From positions 38,489 to 102,488 of the forward strand of contig CBFIAR010000013.1 of assembly GCA_965660625.1 (NCBI GenBank): a stretch of 64,000 bases of DNA, given 5' to 3'. The stretch is from Glaciecola sp965660625 (GTDB lineage: Bacteria; Pseudomonadota; Gammaproteobacteria; Enterobacterales; Alteromonadaceae). The notes beneath the pieces were generated by a model, which saw nothing but the letters and a program-made list of their open reading frames with translations, made no database searches and had not been told where the DNA came from. This document shows, piece after piece, positions 46,886-55,901 of the stretch; positions within the stretch are counted from its first letter, which is position 1; each line of letters starts with the position of its first letter. Made by a program: the position numbers and the translations under genes.

Positions 46886-47332
46886 ATGACTGAAAAAATG
46901 AAAAACCGTCTGACTATTGTTATTGGTTTACTATTCTTGGTTTATGGGGCGGTTCGCTTGGGTGTAAGTAGCCTCCTGCTACTACAACTAAATGGAGTCT
47001 TAGAATTTGCAGAGCTTCAAGCTGGGGTAGATGAAGTCAGAAAATTTATGGCGCTAGCACAAGAAAAAGCCCTAATATCCGCCACCACATTTGGTTACTT
47101 GAGCTACTTATGGTTAATGGGGGCGTTATTGGTGACGGGAGCAATTGGGTGCCTGAAAAAAAACAATATAGGTAAAATAAGCTTGTATGCTTTTCTGTCT
47201 CTCTAAGTGCTCTTGTTCATCAATTTCCAAACCATTAACCCTAAAGTTGTTCACCTTGTAATTTGCGGACTTTTACTGGCACTTTACACTTATTGTGTAA
47301 AGAAACCTTGCAAGACGTTGGATAATGAATGA
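46886..47332 (+). pseudogene. Small membrane protein with an in-frame TAA
   Basis: The first 106 codons give two membrane helices (TIVIGLLFLVYGAVRLGVSS and TTFGYLSYLWLMGALLVTGA), then a TAA at 47204-47206. The same frame continues with LLFINFQTINPKVVHLVICG and ends at TGA 47330-47332 with a third helix and a Lys-rich tail. The continuation is clearly protein-like, so the stop is a nonsense mutation or a very recent truncation. Function unknown. Confidence 0.65.
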
Positions 47333-47353
47333 TACCAAAACCGATCTCTGCCC

Positions 47354-47669
47354 TTTGATGCCTTTTCTAGAGAAATTGGCAGCGTCCGCTTAGGAATATA
47401 CAACGGACAGAATGACCTTCCGGTCAGGAGACAGCTTTGTTTTTGCTGTAGCACTGCCTTTTGATGGTTTTCTTGCAACGAAGGGTAACGGAACAATGAT
47501 AGGTTTTTCTGTCAACGCTCCTGAAGAAGTGAATAATATTTACAGTAAAGCAGTTGAAATAGGCGGTAATTGTGCAGGTGAACCCAATACGCGTGGTCCT
47601 GTTTATTCCTGTTATGTAAGGGACTTGGACGACAACAAGCTATGCATTTATTACCGAGCCGAGAATTAA
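47354..47669 (+). pseudogene. VOC family (glyoxalase-like) protein, frameshifted
   Basis: One frame carries the N-terminal part FDAFSREIGSVRLGIYNGQN; the frame starting at 47412 carries the rest, FRSGDSFVFAVALPFDGFLA through NGTMIGFSVNAPEEV and GPVYSCYVRDLDDNKLCIYY. Together they resemble one VOC domain of about 110 residues, with a frameshift near 47415. VOC proteins include glyoxalases and antibiotic-resistance proteins; the substrate cannot be assigned. Confidence 0.65.
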
Positions 47670-47685
47670 TCATAATGGAGCAAAA

Positions 47686-48162
47686 GTGACAGAGATGGGA
47701 AAGAAGCTTCAAGTAAGAAGAGCAACACAAACGGATCATCCATTCATGTTTGAACAGTCCCCTATGCTTGCCAACGTTGCCAAATTGAGTTGGCATGAGC
47801 CAGACACGATTCAAACTATGCAGAGAAACTATATAACAGAAATACTAGCGAACAATTCGGTTCCCAACGAGACATTTATTGCACAACAAAATAATCAGCC
47901 GATAGGCTTTATACATGTTCGAACCCACAACGATGGAGTGTCAGGCGAGACGTGTGCAACAGTTCCATTACTGGCAGTAAGTGCGGAAAATCAAGGGACG
48001 GGTGTCGGAACCGTCTTAATCGAGACGGCCGAAAAATGGGCTAAAGGATTAGGTTACAGATTGATGCATTTGGAAGTATTTGCAAGTAATAAGAGCGCTA
48101 TTAGCTTTTATTCTCAAACTGGCTTTCAGTCAGAAATTTTACATATGGTCAAAGAACTTTGA
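47686..48162 (+). CDS. GNAT family N-acetyltransferase
   Basis: 158 residues from a GTG start. The acetyl-CoA site is in VPLLAVSAENQGTGVGTVLI, followed by LEVFASNKSAISFYSQTGFQ, the usual GNAT C-terminal block. The substrate is unknown. It follows the VOC remnant by 16 bp and appears intact, unlike its four upstream neighbours. Confidence 0.85.
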   Translation: MTEMGKKLQVRRATQTDHPFMFEQSPMLANVAKLSWHEPDTIQTMQRNYITEILANNSVPNETFIAQQNNQPIGFIHVRTHNDGVSGETCATVPLLAVSAENQGTGVGTVLIETAEKWAKGLGYRLMHLEVFASNKSAISFYSQTGFQSEILHMVKEL

Positions 48163-48366
48163 AGGAATAAAGCGCCTTCTTCATCAATATAGAACCGGTC
48201 ATTCGGTTCAGGTTTGGATAGGTATCTGAATAAGGCGAGCAATAACATGCTATGTCAGGTTAAAAAAAACATTGCCTGTATTTCTCTCAGCTACAGCAGA
48301 AATGCGCGGTCATGAAAGAGAATAACAGTCTGACTTTAAATTATTAAAAAGGGAACTCAATTAAAA

Positions 48367-48957
48367 ATGAAAAAATATGCATACACTGTCTTTACAGTAC
48401 TTTATCTCATTAGTTTTGGCGCTGTTAGCGAAGAAATGCTGGCAAACAAACCTGCCCTACATGATTATTCTATTGGTGAAAAATGGGTTTGGAAATTTAA
48501 AGGTGTGGCATCGGATGGAGACATCAGAGCAAGTGGAATAGACGAAAAGGAAATCGTCAGTATCGAAAGTCAACTATTCTTAAAAAATGGTGACAGCAAG
48601 ACTTTGTTGAGCAGTATTATTAACCCCAAAGACAGCAAGACCCCGAGATATAGCTGGCCTTTAAAAGTTGGAAAAAAATGGATATTTCAAGAAAGCTGGA
48701 CAAGTCAAGACGGTACGACCGGGCAGAGCACCTTTAATGCAGAAGTAGTAGCTTTCAAGATGGAGACGGTTGAAGCCGGTTCATTTATGGCATACACGAT
48801 AAAGTATGAGGGTACTGTTAGTAACTCTAGGGGGTATAGTGCCGAGACGAGTGAAACGATTGTATACGCACCAGCAGTCAAACAATTTATCAAACTTAGT
48901 CAGATTCAAGACGGCTATGTCTATAATGAAGAGCTCAAAGAATATAGTACCCCATAG
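48367..48957 (+). CDS. Secreted protein of unknown function
   Basis: 196 residues with a signal peptide (YTVFTVLYLISFGAVSEE). The mature part is beta-rich with a repeated pattern of YSIGEKWVWKF and WPLKVGKKWIFQESW, then alternating strands to the C terminus. No family is recognised with certainty. A terminator overlaps its stop codon. Confidence 0.7.
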   Translation: MKKYAYTVFTVLYLISFGAVSEEMLANKPALHDYSIGEKWVWKFKGVASDGDIRASGIDEKEIVSIESQLFLKNGDSKTLLSSIINPKDSKTPRYSWPLKVGKKWIFQESWTSQDGTTGQSTFNAEVVAFKMETVEAGSFMAYTIKYEGTVSNSRGYSAETSETIVYAPAVKQFIKLSQIQDGYVYNEELKEYSTP

Positions 48958-48969
48958 GGGTACTTTTTA
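48946..48969 (+). terminator. Terminator overlapping the stop codon of the secreted protein gene
   Basis: AGTACCCC and GGGGTACT form an 8-bp stem around ATA with a T-run after it. The TAG stop lies at the loop of the hairpin. Confidence 0.8.
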
Positions 48970-49617
48970 CAGTGAATCAGTTGCAGTTGCTCTTTGTAGG
49001 TAACATTGGCCAATATAAGCAAATTAGCCGACAAGGTTTTCCTTTCCCCTTTAACTAGATGAACTACTTAGGGCGTTTTCAATGGAGGCAATGTTCGTTG
49101 GGTTGACATCGCTATTTCTGAATCAACCGTCCGCTTATGACCAAAATTAGAGGTAGGAAATCATATCGTTGACAGACCGATTATTGTCTAAAACAGTCCT
49201 CTGGTAACCCAATTGCGACGATCCGCTTATCGCTCAAAAGAGACTAAACCACAATAAATCGCTATGTCCGCTATCTTGAAGGTTATCTGCTAACTGTCCA
49301 CCCAGTAAAGCCTCACTTTACCTCAGTGTTTAAGGACAGATGGCGGATAATGGCAGAAGGACGGAACCGCGGTGGGTTACCTTTGATGCATGACTATGGG
49401 GATTTCGCTGTTTTGATGGTGGCGTGATCTTGGTTTTTGCGTGGGTATTAAGTTTCTACTGGGTGTTTTTTTATTATTTCTCATTTCTTGATGTCGCTTT
49501 AAGCCCTTAAAACACGATTGTTTAATCTGTATTTTCCTAATTGGCTGTATTTAGGCACAACTGCACTCTTACCAAGCTGAGCGGTAATATTAATTTCCAT
49601 TTCGCATACTCTCTATA
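48970..49617. other. Intergenic stretch including the probable end of the IS91 copy
   Basis: No gene is seen. The part nearest 49440-49617 is likely the non-coding end of the IS91-type element read on the minus strand. The remainder looks like decayed cargo. Confidence 0.5.
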
Positions 49618-50592
49618 TCAATTGGGCGGTGCGCTAGGTTTGTATACCGCACCCCTAAGGCCTGTTATTTTAAGCGGTAAATGACACTCCCGACACATAA
49701 ACGGTGCTGACGGTTCGTCCGTTTCTTGCGTTATTTCCTCATCCTCTGGCTCGGATACATGCAGTAATTGCCTAGACTGTTTGAGCTTAGCCTTGCTGCT
49801 CAACAGACCATAATGCCTGCTCCGGTGGAAACCACTGGGCAGTATATGCAGCATAAAGCGACGAATGAACTCGTCAGTGTCGACTTTCATCAGCTTGTGC
49901 ATGTTGTTGCCTTTGCGCCGATAGTCTTTGTACTTGAAGTGAACATGTTCGTTGTCCATCTTTTGCAAACGACTATTAGCAATCGCCACTCGATGCGTAT
50001 ATCGAGAGAGGTAAGCTAACACAGCTTTAGGGCCAGCGAAGGGACGTTTAGCGTAGACGACCCATTCACGTTGTTGCTGAGCATGTGTCCACGATGAGAG
50101 CTTTATCGGATCGTCGAAGTGAGCGGTTTCTGCGAGTTTACCGAAGCACTGTAACTGCTCAGCTTCATACAACTGCCTCACCCCTTGCATATAGAGCCGT
50201 CTAAACAAGCGTGACAACACTCTAACCGGTAGGAAAAAGCCTTTTTTACGCGCCTTCCAACTGTGTTTATCGAGGCTAATTCCACCACCGAGCACAATGC
50301 AATGCACATGGGGATGATGCGTCATCGCAGACCCCCAAGTATGCAATACCATGGTGCTACCGATATCAAGAAGTTGCAATGCGGTATTACTTGCTGCACG
50401 GTAACCGTCATATGTTACAAGGCCGTCCCCTAATTTACCGGTGAGAAACTGCGCATTGCTATCTCTTGGACCTTGCCCAGATAAATACAGCATGTTTCCA
50501 ATCTGAGTCGCTGGGCGGTAGAGTCCAGCGGGCTTTGGTGCAGTTGGTAACGTAAGATTCAACGACTTGAGCCTTTGTTCGGGAGATACCAT
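49618..50592 (-). pseudogene. RidA fragment fused in frame to an IS91-type transposase
   Basis: Residues 1-76 are the N-terminal half of a RidA/YjgF protein (GNMLYLSGQGPRDSNAQF, VTYDGYRAASNTALQLL). The chain then continues as the C-terminal half of an IS91/IS801 transposase, with the HUH histidines in MTHHPHVHCIVLGGG, the block FFLPVRVLSRLFRRLY and LSRYTHRVAIANSRL. The joint is near 50364. Neither part is complete. It starts 22 bp after the phzF stop, so the ancestral pair was phzF-ridA, cut by the transposon. Confidence 0.85.
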
Positions 50593-50614
50593 AATTGAAA
50601 CCTCGTAAATACGT

Positions 50615-51445
50615 TTAGCAAATTTCCCTTGTAGAGCCTGATACTCTTACACCGGAACCTTTTTCAGAGAAAATTTTTGCATTTAAGCGAGAGGGCATAC
50701 CCATGTCATCGCCTTGGTGAACGGTTATTACCCCGCAGTGTGGCCAGTTTATATCCCTAAGATATCCTCCCAATGCAGCGGCAGCGGCCCCCGTCGCAGG
50801 ATCTTCAAAAACGCCCCCGATTGGAAACGGATTCCGCGAATGAAATACCGTGTCACTCTCTGAATAAATCAGGCTAAAAGTCACCAAACCAGCACGTTTT
50901 GACAGGTCTGCCCCTTGCTTCTGGTCGTAATTCATCAGTGTTAACTTCTCTCTACTATTAAGAGTAAGAATGAGATGCGTTCCTCCTGCAAAAGCTATAG
51001 CTGGCGGGATCCGCGTATCCAAGTCTTCTTTGTTAAGCCCAAATAAAGTGAGGGTTTCCTGTAATAGGCTTGGATCTATTGATTGACTGTGGGTTGGGGG
51101 GGAAACAAATGATGCTCCCCAGTAGTGCTCTGAAACGAAACCTTCCACGCGAATTTCTGCATGATTAAGCGTAAGATCAAACTCTCCGGTCCCAATGGTT
51201 TTTGCGAGGACAGCGCCAAGCGCAATAGTGGCGTGCCCGCAGAAGTCAACTTCTACTTCTGGTGAAAAATAACGTACTTTCCATCCCTTGTTTACTGGGG
51301 TGGCAAATGCCGTTTCCGAGTAGCCAATCTGGGCGGCGAGGTTTTGCATAATATCTGGAGTTGGCATTGTCTCGCACAATACAACACCGGCTGGATTTCC
51401 ACCCGATGAGCCGTTTGAAAATGCCGCTATGCGCTCAATATTCAT
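50615..51445 (-). CDS. PhzF family protein
   Basis: 276 residues with PhzF blocks FSNGSSGGNPAGVVL, GYSETAFATPV, VEVDFCGHATIALGAVLA and DPATGAAAAALGGYL. PhzF proteins are isomerases or epimerases related to phenazine synthesis and diaminopimelate epimerase; most family members act in unknown pathways. It precedes a ridA remnant on the same strand, and RidA deals with reactive enamine/imine intermediates, which suggests an amino acid derived substrate. Confidence 0.88.
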   Translation of the reverse strand: MNIERIAAFSNGSSGGNPAGVVLCETMPTPDIMQNLAAQIGYSETAFATPVNKGWKVRYFSPEVEVDFCGHATIALGAVLAKTIGTGEFDLTLNHAEIRVEGFVSEHYWGASFVSPPTHSQSIDPSLLQETLTLFGLNKEDLDTRIPPAIAFAGGTHLILTLNSREKLTLMNYDQKQGADLSKRAGLVTFSLIYSESDTVFHSRNPFPIGGVFEDPATGAAAAALGGYLRDINWPHCGVITVHQGDDMGMPSRLNAKIFSEKGSGVRVSGSTREIC

Positions 51446-51757
51446 GATACTTTCCTTCTATATTAGGTGTGTGACGAATGATTACCCAACAATTGAATCA
51501 AAGGAGGTGGACACCCCATTATTCAACAATAAAATTAAGAGTATAGGACAAATTAACGCTACCGACTAGTCGCTGTGACAGCTGTATTTGCGGGTGGTTT
51601 TGTAGTTACTCATTTGTGGTGTTGAAGAAATTTGCGGGATGTTTGTCGTTGAGGTGATTGAGTAAGCTGGCCTTTGGTACTGAAATCTGGATGGTGAGGT
51701 GCGAAGGGCCTTGCCTCAACATATGGCATGTTCAAGCATCATTGTGTTTTTCGTGTG
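51446..51757. other. Gap between phzF and IS91 transposase
   Basis: No gene is seen. The part from about 51590 to 51757 is probably the non-coding terminal region of the second IS91-type element, the rest the phzF promoter. Confidence 0.45.
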
Positions 51758-53059
51758 TCATGCGTCGGTGACCGCCTCAGCAAAGTCAAAATTTCTTTGG
51801 ATGGTGAAATCATCAAACAGGGGCGTTTGCTCTAAAGCTTCAAGTGGCGGTGCTCTAGTGTTGTTTCCAGTGATGGGTGAGCCTTGCTTGTCTAGATACG
51901 ACAATATCTTGTGGATGATGGCAGGTTCAATTATGCAGGCAATTATCGTTACATTGTGCTTTTGGCATTTCTCACATTCAGTAATGTCTATGTTGAAGAC
52001 CCGTTTTAATCTCTGTGCCCACGTCATCCCTCTGGCATGGTATGGCTTATCAGATTGACTATCTTCTTTATTTATAAGTTTTGGGCTATTTTTGCCTCGT
52101 TGTGAGGCCGTCACTTGGGCGCGAAGGTTGCTGTTAGGGGCGAATACGCCGTAAAAACGCGTAAGGTTGAGTCTAGGTGGTGGAATGAGAGCGGCTAGTT
52201 TGCCAATAAAGTCGGTAGGGTGAAAGAATACGTGTGTGGTGCCATCTCGATAGGGTGTCTTCAATTCATAGCGTATTTTTCCATGGTCGGTTATGCTCAA
52301 ACGTTGCTCACTAATCGCTGGGCGGCTGATGTACCGGCATAGCCTTTCTAGTTTTTCAGGCTCGTCGGCATTGGCAAATACGCCTGCGTGTAGAGAAAAT
52401 CCACTTGTATTGGCTACCTGACCATATTCGCCTTCATTGCTAGCCGGTAAGGTTTGCAGTGTAAATACTTTCTGGCCTTGCTGAGGGCCCATGGCAATGC
52501 GATAGCTAACAGATGCACCTTGTAGTTGCAGTAAACTATCTTCATCATCAACAGGTAAGTTGAGAAAACTGTTTTCCATATCACGCTCCACCAAGCCCAC
52601 TTTCTCCAAATATTTGGCAATTCGTTGGCTAATGGTGTGAACTAGCTCCACCATGTCGCTATGGGACGGTGCTTTAATACGGGTAAATGTCGTGCCGCCC
52701 CATGGATTTTCACTTATTGCGCCTTCCAGAAACAGCATGTGGAAGTGGATGTTCAGATTAAGTGCGCTACCAAAGCGTTGGATTAGCGTCACCGCCCCCG
52801 TCTTAGCTTGTTTGTTAGTAAAGCCTGCTTTGTTCACAATGTGTGTGGAAATGGCGCGGTGAATAATTTGCATCACCTTGCCTAATTCGCGTGGATACCT
52901 TGCTAGTAACAATCGAAGCGGGATGGGTAAACTCAGCACCCATTGGCGAACTGGGTAGCTCTGAAGCACGTCATCAACCAACAAGGCTGCACTCTCGGCC
53001 ATTCGCCGCGCTCCACAGCTAGGGCAAAATCCACGTCGCTTGCAGCTAAATGCAACCAA
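51758..53059 (-). pseudogene. IS91 family transposase, 5' end lost
   Basis: At least 433 residues of an HUH transposase. A zinc-binding region SCKRRGFCPSCGARRMAES is followed by the HUH motif region LNIHFHMLFLEGAI, and YISRPAISEQRLS lies in the part with the catalytic tyrosines. The frame continues upstream with CGDCKHEKLVAF to an in-frame TAG at 53090-53092, so part of the N-terminal zinc domain is missing. It is a different subgroup from the fragment at 49618, so two separate elements entered here. The truncation is 124 bp from the first right-end repeat. Confidence 0.85.
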
Positions 53060-53215
53060 CTTCTCATGTTTACAGTCACCACATACCCGCTAAGGCATGT
53101 TTACATAAATGCATTATTTATAAACATTAATTAGACCTCACATATCGCTGCGTTATATCCGGTTCTCTGAGTATGAATTTTAGTTTATGCTGTTTACTTT
53201 TCTGTCAGTTACACC

Positions 53216-53345
53216 AGTCACAAACTTAATTAAATAAAAAGTTCGAATTTAACATGAATAAATGGAGAAATTCACAAACTTAATTAAAACTCGGCTCGCG
53301 TCACATGAGGGGTTGCAAGGCTAAAGAGTCACAAACTTAATTACA
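53216..53345 (-). repeat. Three transposase-site repeats at the right end
   Basis: AGTCACAAACTTAATTAAA at 53216-53234, TTCACAAACTTAATTAAAA at 53271-53289 and AGTCACAAACTTAATTACA at 53327-53345. Spacing of about 55 bp contrasts with the dense left end and resembles the left end of Tn7. Confidence 0.8.
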
Positions 53346-53353
53346 GATCGACA

Positions 53354-54121
53354 CCTGAACTAATCTCCTATTGCATTAAATAAGTGAACCATTTACTTCA
53401 GCCATGTTATGCCAGTGTAGACCTACAAAAAAGAATTATACTTCTAACATTGATTCAAGTTCCAACTTTGCGAATGCTAACTAAGAGGCATCTAGTAAAC
53501 TAGGGGCGATTCACTTACCTATTTCAACCATGATAGCGACTTACATTAGCAAAAGGAATATTCATTTTACTATGTCGCTCTTCATGTAAAAAAGTACCCC
53601 TACAACACACTAATAAACAGTTCATAAATGCTTGTTTTCGCCAATCTGTTTAACATTAACCTATTTAAAGCAAGGGTCTAATGGGACTCAAAATGCGATA
53701 TGCCACAAAATAGGATCATTAAGCTGGGATTAGATGGTGCCGTATATTGCGTTGAAACGTCACCGCTGACATTAACAAGGCGACTATTTTTCTAAAATTA
53801 TGGGATGACGCTACTTAGCCCTCCTTTAAAATCGCCTATCAGTAAACGTCAATTATTTTAGCCTCATTGTGTCCTGATTTTTCATAATTAGTCGAACTGC
53901 TGCACTTCTATTTAGCTATATTTTGAACGAAATATTTCTTATTCCAACCGCTCACTATTTTTTAAAAGTTAGTCATTTACGCAATGTTTTTTGTCATATT
54001 TTGTACTGCAGCGCGTCTCGCAACATCCAGCAAAAGACGTCATCGACTTAACACCCAGGCGATGGAAAGTCATGTTCGCAGACAAGCGTCTTCGCTCAGA
54101 TATAGAAAAAGTAAACACACC
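53354..54121. other. Non-coding flank to the right of the element
   Basis: No credible gene on either strand. The sequence is AT-rich. It does not carry a sign of the original gcvP downstream region that can be recognised. Confidence 0.5.
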
Positions 54122-54457
54122 ATGACAAATAAAGACATCAAAACAACGATAGACATCAGCCATTTATCCATTGACCAACTATATATACTCAATCAATAGG
54201 TATGTGAGCGCATCGATGAATTACAAAAGCAACAAGACGAAGCAGCGCTTGCGATGTTACGACCTGGCATGAAAGTACAATTTACTCATGATGGCACCAC
54301 AGTCACTGGCACGCTACTAAAGAAAAACCGCAAAACGGTGTTGATTGCTAACAATAACGGTAAAACACAATACAAAGTACCGGCAGGAATAGTCAGACAT
54401 GTTAGTGCTGCAAAATTAGATCTTAATCAAACAGTTGTAAAGAACGGTCTAAAATGA
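54122..54457 (+). pseudogene. Small protein gene with internal amber codon
   Basis: The frame starts MTNKDIKTTIDISHLS and reaches TAG at 54197-54199, but continues in the same frame with VCERIDELQKQQDEAALAML and on to a beta-rich C-terminal half (RPGMKVQFTHDGTTVTGTLL). Read through, it is a 111-residue protein with a helical N-terminal and a small KOW-like barrel. A start at 54254 would give a 67-residue C-terminal protein alone. Function unknown. Confidence 0.6.
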
Positions 54458-54463
54458 TCGTGT

Positions 54464-54729
54464 ATGGACTCTCCCTCATTTGCAAGTATTTTGTTCGATA
54501 ACATTTGGGTATAACTGCCTACGTGTATTCGGTTTCTAAATGATACTTTAATTATTACGTATCGAACCTCTATGGGCTATTCGCACACCTGATCCCTATC
54601 GCTTACACGAGCTCATTAGGCTCCTCGATCATATTGGGTTTTTCAGGTGTCGGTCTTACCTGTTTGCCATCTCACACTATACTTTGCAACTTGCTTGAAA
54701 CTTACTATTTACCTATATTTTAATCTACA
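54464..54729 (-). ncRNA. Candidate bridge RNA region of the IS110 element
   Basis: IS1111-group elements encode their guide (bridge) RNA in the non-coding stretch after the transposase. Here 266 bp follow the stop. Two stem-loops with large internal loops are visible: ACACCTGA/TCAGGTGT (54585-54592 with 54643-54650) and a GGTT..AACC stem with an inner GATAC/GTATC stem at 54531-54568. Two loop-bearing hairpins are what a target loop and a donor loop require. This assignment is by position and shape, not by homology. Confidence 0.45.
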
Positions 54730-55773
54730 TTAAGCAGTCAAATTTGCTGCTAGGTTGGGTTGATATCGCTTATCGCCTGCTACCATAGCCCAGGCTATTC
54801 TGGCGATCTTATTGGCTAAAGCCACGGTGACTATATTGACATGCTTCGTCTTGAGCAACTTATTTAACCATTTGCTTAAATAGTCATTTTTATCCTTAGC
54901 GTGTCTTATTACGGCTCTTGCGCCATGTACTAATAATTTTCTCAAATAACCGTCGCCGCGCTTGCTTATCCCTAGTAATCTATCTTTGCCACCGGTGCTA
55001 TGTTGTCGTGGTGTTAAGCCTAAAGAAGCTGCAAAATCACGACCCTTACGGTAGGCTTTACCATCACCTATAGCACTTGTTAATGCACTGGCACAAAGAA
55101 TGCCTACGCCACGAACCTCAACGAGTTGTGATGCTACAGCGTCAGTTTCTACGTGCTGTTTAATTATCAAATTCAACTCATCAATTCTATTATCAATGTA
55201 AGATAAATCATCTGCCAATCCACTTAATAATTGACGAAATATCGCAGATAGATGGCTCTCAGCATCCACCAGCCAAGTAGGTATGGCTTCCCTTAGATTT
55301 TTAATACCTACTGGCGCAATGACACCATATTCGGCAACTAAGCCTCTAATATGGTTCACTTTGGCCGTTCGTTGTTGCATTAATTTTTCTCTTATCCTAT
55401 GTGCGGATTGCACATCTTGTTGTTGAACCGTTTTAATTTGTACAAATCGCATGTTCGGTCGTGCCATCGCTTCGCAGATTGCTTCAGCATCAACAGCATC
55501 GTTCTTGTTGCTCTTCACATATGGCTTCACAAATTTAGGATGGATAAGCTTAACCGTAAACCCCCTCTTATTTAATTCACGCCCCCAGTAATGGGCAGAG
55601 CCACAGGCCTCCATTGCTATTACCGCTTCCTTAGGCACTTTCTTTTCTAAGGCATCAATCCACTTTTTACGGCTATATTTCCCTTTCCATTGTGTTTTTT
55701 CAAATCTATCTACACCATGTACATGAAAAATAGACTTTGCAATATCAACACCGACTCTAGTAATGTTAGCCAT
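54730..55773 (-). CDS. IS110 family transposase
   Basis: About 347 residues from ATG 55773. The N-terminal RuvC-like DEDD domain shows RVGVDIAKSIFHVHGVD (first Asp), VIAMEACGSAHYWGREL (Glu) and KSNKNDAVDAEAICEA (Asp pair). The C-terminal Tnp_20 domain has LVEVRGVGILCASALTSAIG and LGLTPRQHSTGGKDRLLGIS, with the conserved Ser nucleophile expected around the RQHSTGGK block. The gene appears intact, so the element may be active. Confidence 0.93.
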   Translation of the reverse strand: MANITRVGVDIAKSIFHVHGVDRFEKTQWKGKYSRKKWIDALEKKVPKEAVIAMEACGSAHYWGRELNKRGFTVKLIHPKFVKPYVKSNKNDAVDAEAICEAMARPNMRFVQIKTVQQQDVQSAHRIREKLMQQRTAKVNHIRGLVAEYGVIAPVGIKNLREAIPTWLVDAESHLSAIFRQLLSGLADDLSYIDNRIDELNLIIKQHVETDAVASQLVEVRGVGILCASALTSAIGDGKAYRKGRDFAASLGLTPRQHSTGGKDRLLGISKRGDGYLRKLLVHGARAVIRHAKDKNDYLSKWLNKLLKTKHVNIVTVALANKIARIAWAMVAGDKRYQPNLAANLTA

Positions 55774-55901
55774 GCGGCTTCTCCTCGTTTGAATAATACT
55801 GGTTACTGTCAATTACCATTGTGGCCTAAAAAAGCCTATTAGTCAGGTTGAGGGGGAGTCCATCCCATTGCTTACGTTAGTGTGGAGTAAAAAGTAAACT
55901 A

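Larger units (their letters stand above)
41274..53353. mobile_element. 12-kb Tn7/Tni-like element with 28-bp inverted ends and no matching transposase
   Basis: The left end TGTCGATCTGTAATTAAG starts at 41274, and its exact reverse complement closes at 53353; identity extends 28 bp when the shared flanking G is counted. Each end carries three copies of a TTAATTAAGTTTGTGAC repeat in the same orientation relative to the end, close together at the left (about 20 bp apart) and spread at the right (about 55 bp apart). This mirrors TnsB-type binding sites of Tn7 relatives and TGT/ACA termini. No TnsA/B/C/D or TniA/B gene is inside. Five-base flanks (AGTAG, CCTGA) do not match, so no target duplication is seen. 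Confidence 0.75.
54464..55863 (-). mobile_element. IS110 family element, IS1111-like group
   Basis: ATGGACTCTCCCTCA at 54464-54478 and TGAGGGGGAGTCCAT at 55849-55863 are 15-bp subterminal inverted repeats with one mismatch, a feature of the IS1111 group; the real ends may be a few bases outside. The element of about 1.4 kb holds one transposase gene, about 75 bp of upstream and 266 bp of downstream non-coding DNA. It inserted between the amber-containing gene and the DmpA-type peptidase gene. Confidence 0.85.

Noticed and set aside
45425..48957. Possible integron cassette array (small same-strand genes: GNAT, VOC, membrane proteins).
   Set aside because: No attC sites with RYYYAAC and GTTRRRY ends could be found between the genes, and no integrase is present. 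Spacers differ too much.
53984..54199. 71-codon frame starting at 53984 as its own gene.
   Set aside because: Only its last 26 codons look real, and those belong to the gene starting at 54122 that continues past the amber codon.
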